Part shown: positions 20,641 to 31,597 of the stretch, piece by piece
Layout: every line of letters starts with the position of its first letter
Position numbering within the stretch: position 1 is the first letter of the stretch
Assembly (NCBI GenBank): GCA_018340375.1
Contig: JAFFJZ010000004.1
Location: forward strand, 44,556,001-44,620,000
Length of the DNA: 64,000 nt
Source: Gonatopus flavifemur
Lineage: Eukaryota; Arthropoda; Insecta; Hymenoptera; Dryinidae
Direction: 5' to 3'
Position numbers and translations under genes: made by a program
Notes under the pieces: generated by a model
The model's input: the letters and a program-made list of their open reading frames with translations, nothing else
Databases searched by the model: none
Told to the model about the DNA's origin: nothing

Positions 20641-21760
20641 TGACATATATTCATATCTTGGCTGTATAAAGTTTTGTGATTCCAATGCTGCTCTTCACAT
20701 TGCTATCACTAGCGGCGCCACCTGATTATAATGTACAGGTCACGTGATTTTGTTTAAATTTATATAACTTCACACCACGAATATTCAAAATAATGGATTT
20801 TTGAAGGTTATCAATGATTAATCCAGGAAAACACTAATACGTAAGCAATTCCCGAAAAATTAACAGAGAAAAATTGCAATTCCTCTATACTTATCATATC
20901 TCAGCCTATGAGTATCAGGATAATACATGCCGTTGAAATTTTAATTGTTTATTCAAACAAATCTGTAGTTCGATACAAGAATATTGAAGCTTGTAAGTCC
21001 TTGATTTTTTTGGTTACTTTGGTTCAATCGTTACGTTTCATTCAACAAAATTGACTTTGGTACACCTTCATTAGTTTTAAACCAGAGTTTTCGGATGTAA
21101 TTTTCAATTTAGGTTATAAACATATTTATATACACATATACATGTGATCGTACACTCAGTGCATGTGGCGCCGCGGTGGTGATCGAAGGAAGGACAGCAT
21201 TGAAATCACAGTTATTCCTGGAACTAATGTCACCAATATGATACACCGTGGTTTAATATCAAGCACCATTCTCCGAAGTAGCAGCAAGTCTGAAGTCGGC
21301 CCTGCGACATTAAGTTCACCTACACCTGGTTCATCCATCTGCAAAGTCCTACATCTAAGGGTACATTCTACTTTGTTGGGTCCAAATTTTCGATGTTTTT
21401 TTGCATGAATTTGGGTTTTGAAGTGTCTAGAATACTGTCTGAACCCCCCAAAGTGGGAAGTGAACTGGTTACACAGTTACGAGCGATTCTGTGTTGTCGC
21501 GCGCAAGTAGAGCAGTCGCATGATTTAGGAGCACGGAGCAGATGCGTAAGGATCGACTATTTTGTAGTTGTTTACTATCAGTAAAGTGGTACTAAACAGC
21601 ATTTTTTTCAGAGTGGAGTAGCATTATCTTGGCGGTTGAACTGTTTCAATCTTTCGAATTTTTTGGCGTTGAATGATTTTAAACTCGCGTACACGTGCCA
21701 CACAAGGAGCGTTAGGGTTTCGACTTGGGCCTTCGAGATCATCGTGAATGTGTTCGATGA
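20641..21760. other. No recognised gene; 5' flank of Mutator-like pseudogene
   Basis: Unassigned. The sequence from about 21400 onward may be the 5' part of the Mutator-like element, but I cannot find its terminal inverted repeat or target duplication. Confidence 0.45.
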
Positions 21761-21763
21761 AAA

Positions 21764-22523
21764 GTGTACACGGATAGACAAAGTGTTGATACTGGGAAAG
21801 GTCCTGCTAAATCTTTCGTCGAAAGGAAGTTTTACGGAAATCGTCACATTAATGGAAAGGATAAGCAGTTCAGTGATACATCGGCGAAGGAACTTGCGCG
21901 CTCAGAGTACTTTAACGTCACACATTTGCCCAATTTTTGTCATTGTATTCCGAATTTTACACTTGTTTTGACCAAGCTCGCCAAGATTCTGAAATGCAAA
22001 ACGTGCGATAGTGACGTGTCTCTCAGGAAAACCGGTGCACAGGCCTTTAGATTCAAACTTGCTGTGTCGTGTCAATGTCACAAAACTGAAAATTCATTCG
22101 GGTCCAAAAGTGAACAATAAACCTTTTGAAGTAAATCGGCGCATTATTCACGTCATGCGCTTATTGGGTATTGGTTCAGCTGAAATGAACTGCTTTTCTG
22201 CGTTGATGGATATCGAAAGAGGTTTATCAATACGACTATATTATTCAGGCGTTGACAATATTCATACAGCAACGAAGGCCGTTTTCCATCAAGTTATTGA
22301 AAAAGCTGGTCGCGAGAGAAAGGAACTAAACGCTGAGCGGGGCAGTGAACGTGGTTCAACCGTGTCCGGTGACGCATCATGGAGTCATCATGGATTTTCG
22401 TCGTTGTTCGGAGTAATCACAGTGATTGGATATTATTCGAACAAAGTTCTTGCTCTTGTGACGAAATTCAGTTCTTGTAAATCTTGCATTGCGTACAAAA
22501 ATAAAAAGAATACTGCCGAATAA
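21764..22523 (+). pseudogene. Mutator-like transposase, N-terminal part
   Basis: N-terminal portion of the Mutator-like transposase family widespread in insects and cnidarians (the domain is called 'Mutator-like transposase' in domain databases). Visible in order: FYGNRHINGKDKQFSD, a zinc-binding pair (LKCKTCDSDV ... AVSCQC), VNRRIIHVMRLLGIG, then the catalytic start VSGDASW with the following GFSSLFGVITVIGYYSNKV and SSCKSCIAYKNKKNTAE. The frame changes near 22090-22110 and a stop falls at 22521-22523. Immediately after it a non-LTR retrotransposon is inserted, flanked by AATAACTGGTAC. The rest of the gene continues at 33624. In relatives the first catalytic Asp sits in SGDGSW, so it is retained here as SGDASW. 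No ATG-initiated start could be fixed; the gene is decayed. Confidence 0.85.
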
Positions 22524-22741
22524 AATAACTGGTACGGATCGGTGTGTGGTGTACATTAGAGGATTTAGACTAGCTTTGTATAGAAATCGAAAATAGGTGG
22601 AAAAGAAGGTGTAGAATATAGAGAAGTTTATAGGGAAGTGTGGAGAAAGTTCTACTTAGGAGATGTCACAATCGAAGTGAGGGATTTGAGATAGGTGAGT
22701 GGTGTAAAATAGTGAATAAAAGTGTGAAAGAACATAGGGCA

Positions 22742-23376
22742 ATGGTAATAGAAAAAAAGATGGAGGATAGGATTCGAAGAATTGAGGAAGAAAGCAATGA
22801 TAAAATGAAAAACTCAGAGTCGGAATTAGAAAATGAGTTGGAGAATATCAGGAATAGAATAAATATGAGGAAAATCCCGACCGGAAATGAGAGGGGTAAA
22901 GAAAGATTAGAAGATCAAAAGGAAATAACAGAATCGAAAAAAGAAATTGAAGACATAGGAAAAAATCTAGAAAGGCAAGAGAGAGAAAAAAGGAGGAAGA
23001 ATATAATAATAAAAGGGATTGAAGGTGGCAAAAATGCAATGGAAGTGGCGAATGAAGTTATAAAAGATGAGCTGAGAATGCCGAAGGGGATGAAGAACGC
23101 GAGATTCTTAGGACAAGGAGAAAATAAAATGGCCTTAGTGGAGATGGAATGTAGTGAGGACAAGAGCGAAGCAATGGGTATGAGGGCGACGTTGAAAAGA
23201 ACGGAAATTTTTATAGATGATGATCTGACTGTAGAAGAAAGAGGGGTCCAAAAAGCTCTAGGGAGATAGCGAAAAAGATGAAGAAAAAGGGAGATAATGT
23301 AATGATGAAATATAGGAAACTGAGGGTGAACGGGAAAGATGTTAGTTGGGAAGAGCTGGAGAAAATGGATTTTTAA
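22742..23376 (+). pseudogene. Non-LTR ORF1 protein (coiled coil plus RRM-like)
   Basis: RNA-binding chaperone ORF of the retrotransposon. The first usable ATG is 22742 (MVIEKKMEDRIRRIEEE). Residues about 1-110 are a charged Glu/Lys/Arg coiled coil. Then RRKNIIIKGIEGG opens an RRM-like fold, followed by KTARFLGQ-like NARFLGQGENKMALVEMEC, RTEIFIDDDLTVEER and, after a frameshift near 23264-23268, KKKGDNVMMKYRKLRVNG. The FIxDDLTxxER and YRKLRVNG motifs are typical of insect ORF1 proteins with this layout. A frame change and early stop at 23267-23269 disable the gene. The same domain order is seen in the second, clearly different non-LTR element at 57770-58573. Confidence 0.75.
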
Positions 23377-23446
23377 AGAAGAATGAAGCTAAAGGGAGGG
23401 AAAGAGTGGAAGACAACGGGAGTGGGAGGGAAAAAGGGGTGAAGAG

Positions 23447-25412
23447 ATGAAATTCTCAGAAGACGTAGAAAAGACAAGAAAAGGAGGGCAGGGAAAAAAA
23501 GAAGGAGTTGGACTAAGAATAGGTTTTTGGAATGTACCTGGGCTGGAAAATTTAGGAGATGATCGGAAGGAGAACATAGGGAGGTGGAATGTAATGGGTT
23601 TAGTGGAGACGCGGGTCGAAGAGAAGAACTGGGAGAAAATAAAGAAGAAACTATCGAAAGAATTTAAGTGGGACTACCAAGCAGCGAATAGGATGAAAAA
23701 GAAAGGAAGAGCCAGAGGGGGGATAATGATGGGAATGAGAAAGGGTAAAGAAGAGGTTGAAGAAAAAGGAGGAGATAATAAGGAAGAAGGGATAATGAGA
23801 AAAAGTATTAAATGGTCAGGGAAGGAGTGGACAATAATATGTGTATATGTAAATCAGGACATAAAAGGAAAATTGGGAGGGATAGAAGGAATGCTGGAAA
23901 AGGAGGGAAGGATAGAATTGTGATAGGAGAAGATATTAATGCAAGAACAGGTAGTGAAGGAGCGTTAGAGGGTGGAGGAAGCTTTGAGGGAAGAAATTCG
24001 AAGGATAAAAAGATAAATAAAGAAGGCAGAAGGCTACTTAAAGAGATAGCAGAAGAGACATGGGGTATAATGAACGGGTAAAGAGTGGGAGATGAATTGG
24101 GTGAATATAAATATAGTGGAGCGAGAGGAGATACAGTAATTGATTATGTGGTAGAAGATAGAGAAACATGGGATGAGGTAGAAAGATCAGGAGTTGGAGA
24201 GGAGATAGAGTCTGATCACAGGTCAATAACGGTATATTTGGGGGATGCGAGAAGGAACTGGGATAGAGAACAGGTGCGGGAGAAGAAAGAGAAAATGGAT
24301 TGGTCAAAGAATGGGATAGAAGTTTATGAAAAAGGTATGGAGGGATGGAAATCAAGGGGTGGTAGCGCAGAAGGAATGATGAAAGAATTGGAAGAAAAAA
24401 TCGAAGGAGCAGTCATATGGAAGAAGGTGATAAAAAGTGAAGATGGATTGAAAGGGCGATGGTGGGATGATGAATGCAAAGAATCGAAGAAAGAAGTAAG
24501 GAAAGCGCTGAGAAAATGGAGAAAAGGAAAATTGATAGGGGGGAGTATTCAAGAAAGTTGAATAACGACAGAGAAACGTGTGATAGGAGGGGAGAAGGAG
24601 AGGAAAGATATGTGGAGGGAATAGGGACAGTTAAGACGGATAAAAAAGTTTGGGATATTATAAACAGGGAAAGGAAGAAGAGAGGAGCCATGAATGAGGA
24701 TATAAGTATGCGTGAGTGGAAGAAGTATTCTGAAGAGATATTAGGTTGGGGAGGGGGGTCAAAGAGTTAGAACGGGAATGGGGAGAGAAATGGTCAGGGA
24801 GTTTCACGGGGAGGAGAACACGAAAAGGGAGAAGATACAGAAGACTTGAAGATTGAAGAGATTAGAAAGGTGATTAAGGGTCTGAAGAAAAAAAAGTGGT
24901 TGGATCAGATGGGATACCAGATGAGGTATGGATATGGGGAGGAGAAGAGGTAGAAGAGGCAGTGTTTGAGATATGTAAGAAGATATGGAAGGGACAAGAA
25001 ATATTGGAGGATTGGAAAGGAGGGGTATTAATACCTATCAAAAACAAAGGCAAAGGAGATAAGGTTCAAGATTACAGAGGAGGAACAATTATGACTACGC
25101 TGTACGCAATTCATGCTACAGTATTAGCGAATCTTTTGAGGGAAGAAGTGGGAAAGGAAAAGATAGTGCCAGACAACCAGACGGGGTTTGAAAGAGGAAT
25201 GGCAACGATAAATAACACATACGTGTTGAACTACTTGATAGGGAGAGAATTGAAGAAAGAAGGAGGTAGCATGGTAGGCCTATTTGTGGATATGAAAGCA
25301 GCGTTTGACTCGATAAATAGACAGATCTTATGGGAGACAATGAAGAAAAGAGGAGTAGAGACGGATTTAATCAAAAGAACGAGAAGACTATATGGAGAAA
25401 TAAAGGTGAGAG
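23447..25412 (+). pseudogene. Non-LTR ORF2: AP endonuclease and N-terminal RT
   Basis: ATG at 23447. Apurinic-type endonuclease motifs in order: LRIGFWNVPGL (Asn), GLVETRV (Glu), VIGEDINARTG (relatives GDFNARIG) and SDHRSI near 24215. A frameshift lies near 23910-23925, a stop at 24079-24081 and more breaks around 24555 and 24770. The reverse transcriptase starts about 24890 with SDGIPDEVW, then GGVLIPIKNKGKGDKVQDYR (fingers), PDNQTGF and the catalytic GLFVDMKAAFDSIN (motif A Asp retained). The frame is then cut at VRV by the piggyBac-type element at TTAA 25413-25416 and resumes at 31598. Very Lys/Glu/Arg-rich and purine-rich coding. Clade not assigned. Confidence 0.82.
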
Positions 25413-26180
25413 TTAACCCATTAAGTCCCAAAATGACATTTTTGCGTTGTATTTTTCAACGGCTGTACTGTCTAAGGAAGAGGGTTATGAAGAATTCCAG
25501 ACCAACCAGTTTCGATGGAGAATTGACTGATCTTTCAGAATCTGATATTAGTTTTTTCGAAAAATGCACCTGTCACAAGATATACAGGTTTTTTTCCGAA
25601 AAAACGCGAATTTGAAAACTTCTTTTTTTCTTTATCTCATGTTTTCACATTGGAATCGTGTCATAATTCTTCTTGTAACTACAGAAACCGCGTCAATTTA
25701 CTCCGAACTTTAATTCATGCCTTGGACAATTGGAAAAACTCATGTGGAAACAACCAAAATGGCGGCTTAAACGTGGAAAAAATGTCAAAAACTTCAAGAG
25801 TTTTTCATTCGGAAACGATGGACTTGAGGCAAAAATTTTACTGCACAAAAAGTTCCTAGAATTGATCAAAAAACATGCTCAAATTTTTTCAGGATTGTTT
25901 GACGACTTTTTTGAATTTCCAAAATCGCCAAAATTTGAAAATTCAGAAGAAGCGTCAAAAAATTCTCAAGAAATTTGAGCGTGTTCTTTGATTGATTCTC
26001 AGAACTTTCTGTTCCGTAAAATTTTTTCCTAAAGTCCATCGTGTTCTAATGAAAAATTCTTGAAGTTTTTGTCCACTATTCTGCGGTTTTTTTATAGTTT
26101 GGCATTTTTGAATATGCCTCTTATAATGTATTTCATATGGGATGTAACACGTTATTTTTGGTGAACATGTTTCATTTATA

Positions 26181-28212
26181 CAGGGTGGGGCATTTAAAGT
26201 GTCGCGGGCGTTTTTTCCAAAAATAAAATGAGATACGAGAAAATTTTTCGGACAAAAATTGTAGGGTATCGAGGGGGACATCCGATGGTGGCCTTGGCTT
26301 TGACCTCAAATCTCATCTTCAAGGGCATTCTGAGGTCAACTCTTGTTTTTTAAATAGCATCTCATATTTTTTACTGCAGATTTGGATTCTAGGTCAAGAA
26401 CCAAGAAACTTTTGTCTGAACCATTCTCCTGAAATCCGCAAAGATGGCGCTCCAATCGATATTGTTCCATACTGAATCTGACATTAGAATAACTCGAAAA
26501 CGAAGGGTCTTGGAGGAGAATGTTTCGGACAAAAGTTGTCTGATTCCAAGGGGGACCCCTTGAACTGAAACGGAGGTGATGGGGTATAACAGACAAAACA
26601 CAACACATTTCAATCGTCTACATCACTTGGATAATTTTAATGCAGTAGTTGCTCAAAATGATGGCTTTCGACTTCAATACACATTTCAAAACGTTTCACA
26701 AAAGATTGCTGAACTCGTGCTAAAATATCTTCATTGATGCTCGCGCATGCATTGATGATTCGTTGACGCATATTCTCAGGTGTAGTCGGTGCTTGTTGAT
26801 AAACTGTATCTTTTATGTATCCCCATAAAAAAAAATCTGGAGAAATAAGATCCGGAGAACGGGCAGGACAATGAACTGGTCCACGACGTCCTATCCATCG
26901 TCCAGGATAATCTCTGTCCGAAATTTCTCGAGCTGTGACTGCATAATGGGATGGACAACCATCGTGTTGATACCACATATTCAATCGTTCCTGAATAGGT
27001 ATGTCTTCAAGTAATGTTGGAAGTACTTGATCTAAGAAATGTCTGTACTTCTCTCCATTTAGCGTATCTGCAATGAAGTACGGTCCAATTACTCGAGATC
27101 GAAAAATACCACACCAAACATTCACAGCCCATTGTCTTTGATGCTCTACTTGACGTAACCATCTTGGATTTTCTGTCGCCGAGTAATGCATATTATGTCG
27201 ATTTACTTGACCATGATTGGTGAACGTCGACTCATCAGAAAATAATATGTTGATGAAGTTGTTATTGTGCATTTGCGCTAGACCCCATCGACAAAACTGT
27301 ACACGATTTTCGAAATCATCACCGTGAAGGTCTTGATGCAAACAAATGTGATACGGATGGAATTTGTGACGTTTCAGTATTCGAAGAACACTTCTTCGAG
27401 AAATTCCCGAATGGAGTTCAATTCCACGAGAGCTCACGTGTGCATTATTGGCTACTGCAGCTAGTACATTAACTTCCGCATTTTCTCCGCTAACAGTTCT
27501 CATTCGATTTCGTTTTTCCCTTGTAACACTTCCCGTTTCTGAGAATTATTTTGTAATGCGTTGAAAATGCCTAATGGATGGCGTTGTTCTTTCAGGAAAT
27601 CGTTCTGCATACAAGTCGTATGCTTGTCTGGGGTTCTTATGCACTCCACCGTAAATGTAGATCATATCGATCTTTTCAGAAACCGTGTATCGGATATCCA
27701 TGATTTTCAATTTGTCATAAACCAAGTAATAATCAAATGTAACTGACAAACTGACTTTCAAAATCGTGAATTTCCACTGAACCCCGTCATTTGTTTACAT
27801 CGCGTGAGCTCTGAATGGTGGTAATGTAGACGATTGAAATGTGTTGTGTATTGACAACTTTTGTACGAAACATTCTTTTGCAAGCCCCTTCGTTCTCGAG
27901 TTATTCGAATGTCAGATTCAAAATGGAACAATATCGATTAGAGCGCCATTTTTGCGGATTTCAGGAAAATGGTTCAGACAAAAGCTTCTTGGTTTTTGAC
28001 CTAGAATCCAAATCTGCAGTGAAAAATATGAGATGCTATTTGAAAAACAAGAGTTGACCTCAGAATGCCCTTGAAGATGAGATTTGAGGTCAAAGCCAAG
28101 GCCACCATCGGATGTCCCCCTCGGTACCCTACAACTTTTGTCCGAACAATTTTCTCGTATCTCACTTTATTTTTGGAAAAAACGCCCGCGACACTTTAAA
28201 TGCCCCACCCTG
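26181..28212 (-). mobile_element. DD41D Tc1/mariner-type element, subfamily with GTGTCGCGGGCG ends
   Basis: 2032 bp between TA duplications (26179-26180 and 28213-28214). Ends read CAGGGTGGGGCATTTAAAGT and then GTCGCGGGCG. Long inverted arms (26181 to about 26620, and about 27825 to 28212) share blocks such as GATGTCCCCCTCG.. and GATTAGAGCGCC. Encodes a transposase on the minus strand with a single stop. Lies inside the left arm region of the piggyBac-type element, so it is younger than that element. Confidence 0.9.
26637..27701 (-). pseudogene. DD41D transposase, one nonsense codon
   Basis: Best preserved transposase of this family in the window. ATG at 27701 (MDIRYTVSEKIDMIYIYGG) leads into DLYAERFPERTTPSIRHFQR, the DUF4817-like DNA-binding region. 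One TAA at 27546-27548 then interrupts an otherwise constant frame to the stop at 26637 (354 codons with the break). Beyond it: second helix-turn-helix (SGISRRSVLRILKRHKFHPY), the first catalytic segment LFSDESTF, NVWCGIFRSRVIGPYF, the second at YQHDGCPSHY, then GRWIGRRGPVHCPARSPDL and SPDFFLWGYIKDTVY. I count 41 residues between the second and third Asp. All three catalytic Asp are present. A downstream ATG at 27503 would give 288 residues without the DNA-binding head. Confidence 0.9.
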
Positions 28213-28499
28213 TATATGTTTTCATGTAGTGAATCGATTACGTATTATTGAAAATCTTTTGAAACGTTACCCAACACCTCTCATCGTAAATTGTTTCATT
28301 GACTCCATGTGTATACATTCTTTAGCCGTCGAAATTTTGTTGCCGTTGTCCGGTCCTTACCACGTGGAGGTGAATTTATAAAAAGACCCTTCTTTTCTTT
28401 TTTTTTCAATTTAAAAAATTTTTTGGTAGTTTTTGAATTTTTTTGTTTTTTTTTGTTCCTTTTATACATAAATATGAAGTTTTATGTTGCACTACAGGT

Positions 28500-30028
28500 C
28501 GATGTAAGGCAGGAATTGCAAAAGTAAGAATTGCACATTGTACACATTTCATATGTGCTCATCCCACATTTTTTATAATTTCTACAATTTTTTCTTGCTA
28601 TACCAGTAACAATTTCATGGACTTCTTTCCCTTTGATACCTTTTGCGAAATGAAATTCAGCAGGTTCTCAAGCCATCTCCTTAGATCCAATGTTTTTGTC
28701 ACGATTTGATAAATTATGAATTACAAGGGCATTTGTTATCGATGATTGGATTAGTCGTAGAAAGATGGCCCAAGTCCATCTTTTTGCTCTTATGCATGGC
28801 ATCAAATTACTACAATGTCCATCATGTAGATCGACACCACCCATGTATTTATTATATTGTGAGAAAGCTCTGGGAAATGGAATATCGTTTTTAGTTCTTG
28901 ATTCTTTCGAATATCTTTTGACTGTTGACATTGGAGTTACACCTGCCGCGGTGGAAAGCAAAGATACTGGTTTTGAATCCATGATTGTGATATAGTTCAA
29001 ACCGCTTTTTCCTCCGTGTTTGATTGAGAACGTTCCTCTTATTACTTTCTTATCCAATTCATTATGAGTATTCACTCTGTTTCCCCTCACGGTACCAGTT
29101 GCTCTCAAGCCGACTGTTTGCAAATGGATCAGTAAGTCTGGACTACAAAAAAGTTATCAAAATATAAATGATATTGAATTATTCTCCATGGAAGAATATC
29201 AACAAGTAGCTTTTGGATCATCTGCATAATGACACGACTTCCTAAGGGACATTTAGATAGTTTCACTTGTTTATCAGACGAATAAATATTCGACCCCTTG
29301 CCACAATGAATCTCACAATCGAACAGATATCCCTCTGAGGTTACAAATGCCCCACATTTTGATGCCGAAGCGCGCGGGCTTATCTTTCATAAACTGGAGC
29401 AAAATGGTTTTTCCGTGAAACTTCACCATCATTCCATCTATCGACAAAGCGGTAGTCGAGAAATTTATTACGACTCATTGATTTTGCCACAGTGGGACAG
29501 GCCAGTAATGGCCGATTAGACCAATAGTCTTTCTGAGATTTCCTTTGATTGAAGATTGACATTATAATTATCCCTAAAAAAATATCGAATTCATCTAATG
29601 TTCAATCGCAGTCATTCATATGAGTACTTCCGATGATATATTTCTTTAAATCGGCGGAGAAAAAAAAGTTCGTACAACTGTACATATGAAGATTCAAGAA
29701 TAAATTTTTCCGTTTTCTCAGAGAGTAAGTTCCCATTTTCAGGATATTGTTCACACTTTCTTTCTCCGTTATTCCATACGTAAATATGATTAGGCTCCAG
29801 TTTCGACTGATTTTCTTCATAGTTACTTATAACCTGATGATAACTGATATTTGGAACTTTATTATCAAAAATTCAACAACCTTCAGATTCAGATTCAGAG
29901 TCAGATGGTCCAGAGCAATCATCCTGAGGAACAATTATTGCATCAAAGTCACCATCTTCACGCTCTTCAATTTCTACATCTTGCTGGTGACTTGATCGTT
30001 TCCGGCGTTTTCCTGATGAAGCAGACAT
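28500..30028 (-). pseudogene. piggyBac-type transposase, fragmented
   Basis: Minus-strand remnant of the piggyBac (PGBD) transposase that belongs to the surrounding element. The start ATG at 30028 opens MSASSGKRRKRSSHQQDVE, followed by an acidic stretch (SDSESESEG) typical of the family's N-terminus, then a stop. Recognisable later: KDYWSNRPLLACPTV and MSRNKFLDYRF near 29400-29530 (the conserved region before the catalytic core), and NKYMGGVDLHDGH with MPCIRAKRWTWAIF near 28740-28850 (third catalytic Asp of GGVD retained). C-terminal Cys residues near 28550 may be the cross-brace zinc region. The middle, including the first two catalytic Asp, is not readable in one frame. Several frameshifts; inactive. 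Confidence 0.75.
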
Positions 30029-30989
30029 TGTCTGTTTTACTCTCAATAAATAATATCACCAGTTTCGTCAGGCTAAAGTGCTATTTATTTATTTTATGGA
30101 ATCAATGTTTTTCCCCAATAGATAAGTTTATTATTGAATTTTATTTCTGTGGAACATGAAGTATTCCGTTGATATATTGTCCTAATACGGTTCGCGATTT
30201 ATAAGAGAATGCAATCCAATACCAAGTCACAAGAATACCGATTTTCTTTTATATGTTAGATGATATGTAATCATTGATCATCTATCAGAGTCATCACGTC
30301 GATAGTGTTCAGAGAACATATGAGGCATGGACAATATGTTGTGAGAAGACAATTTTGTGAATAAGAAAAATATCAAAGATACTCATAATATTACACGGGG
30401 AATATATTATGAGAAGCATATTCAAAAATGCCAAACTATAAAAAAACTGCAGAATAGTGGACAAAAATTTCAAGATTTTTTTATTAGAAAACGATGGACT
30501 TGAAGGAAAAATTTTACTGAACGAAAAGTTCTGAGAATTGATTGAAGAACACGCTCAAATTTTTTCAGAATTTTTTGACAACTTTTTTGAATTCCCAAAA
30601 TCACAAAAATTTGGAAATTCAAAAAAAGCGTCAGAAAATCCTGAAAAAAATTTCAGCGTGTTCTTTGATCAATTCTAAGAACTTTTTGTCCAGTAAAATT
30701 TTTTCCTAAAGTCCATCGTTTCCGAATGAAAAATTCTTGAATTTTTTGACATTCTTTCCACGTTTAAGCCGCCATTTTGGTTGTTTCCACATGAGTTTTT
30801 CCAATTGTCCAAGACATAAATTGAAGTTTGTAGTAAATTGACGCGGTTTCTGTAGTTACAAGAAGAACTATGACACGATTCCAATGTGAAAACATGAGAT
30901 GAAGAAAAAAAGAAGTTTCAAAATTCGCGTTTTTTCGGAAGAAAAACCTGTATATCTTGTGACAGGTGCATTTCTCGAGAAAACTAATA

Positions 30990-31462
30990 CAGTCCGCTCT
31001 CTCAACAGTGCCACTCTGAATAGTGCTGATTCTCCTCATTCGTGCTCGAACACTACCCCCACCATCCATCACGCTATCGCGTGGCATCACATTTGAAACC
31101 GTTTCTCGCAATAGTGCCACCCGCAAATATGATCAAGAACTCTTTATAACTGATGTTCAATTACTCTGATCCATGTTCCATCACGGCAAATGTGTCGAGA
31201 TGAAGAATAGAAAATTGGTGTGATTACTTTGGAATTAATCAAGAAGGAATAACCGAAAGATGATACAAATAAATTCGAACATCAAGTATGTATACAGGAA
31301 TGTGAAAGAGAGTAATTTTGCGTACACAAGCGTGTGGCACTATTGCGAGGGTGGCGTACGAATGTTGAGAACATACGCGTACGCCAATGGTGGGGGTACA
31401 TGAGTTCTAAGAAAAATACTCCCCTACTCTCCCATCACCGGCACTGTTGAGAGAGCGGACTG
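30990..31462. mobile_element. 473-bp pogo-like MITE in piggyBac right arm
   Basis: TIRs of 23 bp, perfect by eye, starting CAGTCCGCTCTCTCAACAGT, flanked by TA (30988-30989 and 31463-31464). The left piggyBac arm, a mirror of this one, contains the uninterrupted site (CTGATATTAGTTTT near 25540). This proves that the MITE inserted at TA after the arms were formed. Interior has a second mirrored pair (GTGGCACTATTGCG and its complement). No transposase. Confidence 0.88.
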
Positions 31463-31597
31463 TATCAGATTCTGAAAGATCAGTGAATTCTCCATCGAAA
31501 CTGGTTGGTCTGGAATTTTTCATAACCCTTTTTCTTAGAAAATACAGCCGTTGAAAAATGCAACGAAAAAATGTCATTTTGGGACTCAATGGGTTGA

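Larger units (their letters stand above)
25417..31593 (-). mobile_element. piggyBac-type element with ~720-bp inverted arms
   Basis: Ends CCCATTAAGTCCC / GGGACTCAATGGG lie next to TTAA (25413-25416) on the left and TTGA (31594-31597) on the right, a TTAA duplication with one change. About 80 bp of near-perfect TIR continue into much longer inverted arms (25417-26140 against about 30395-31593). These contain the paired words CCAAAATGGCGGCTTAAACG and GCCGCCATTTTGG. A piggyBac-like transposase pseudogene lies between on the minus strand. Two later insertions sit inside: a DD41D element (26181-28212) and a pogo-like MITE (30990-31462). Known piggyBac TIRs are short, so the long arms are unusual. 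Native length without inserts is about 3.7 kb. Confidence 0.85.

Noticed and set aside
22848..25431. Many Ser/Phe/Leu/Pro-rich minus-strand frames, also at 31684-33413
   Set aside because: They are the complement of the purine-rich retrotransposon ORFs; the + strand carries the endonuclease and RT motifs.
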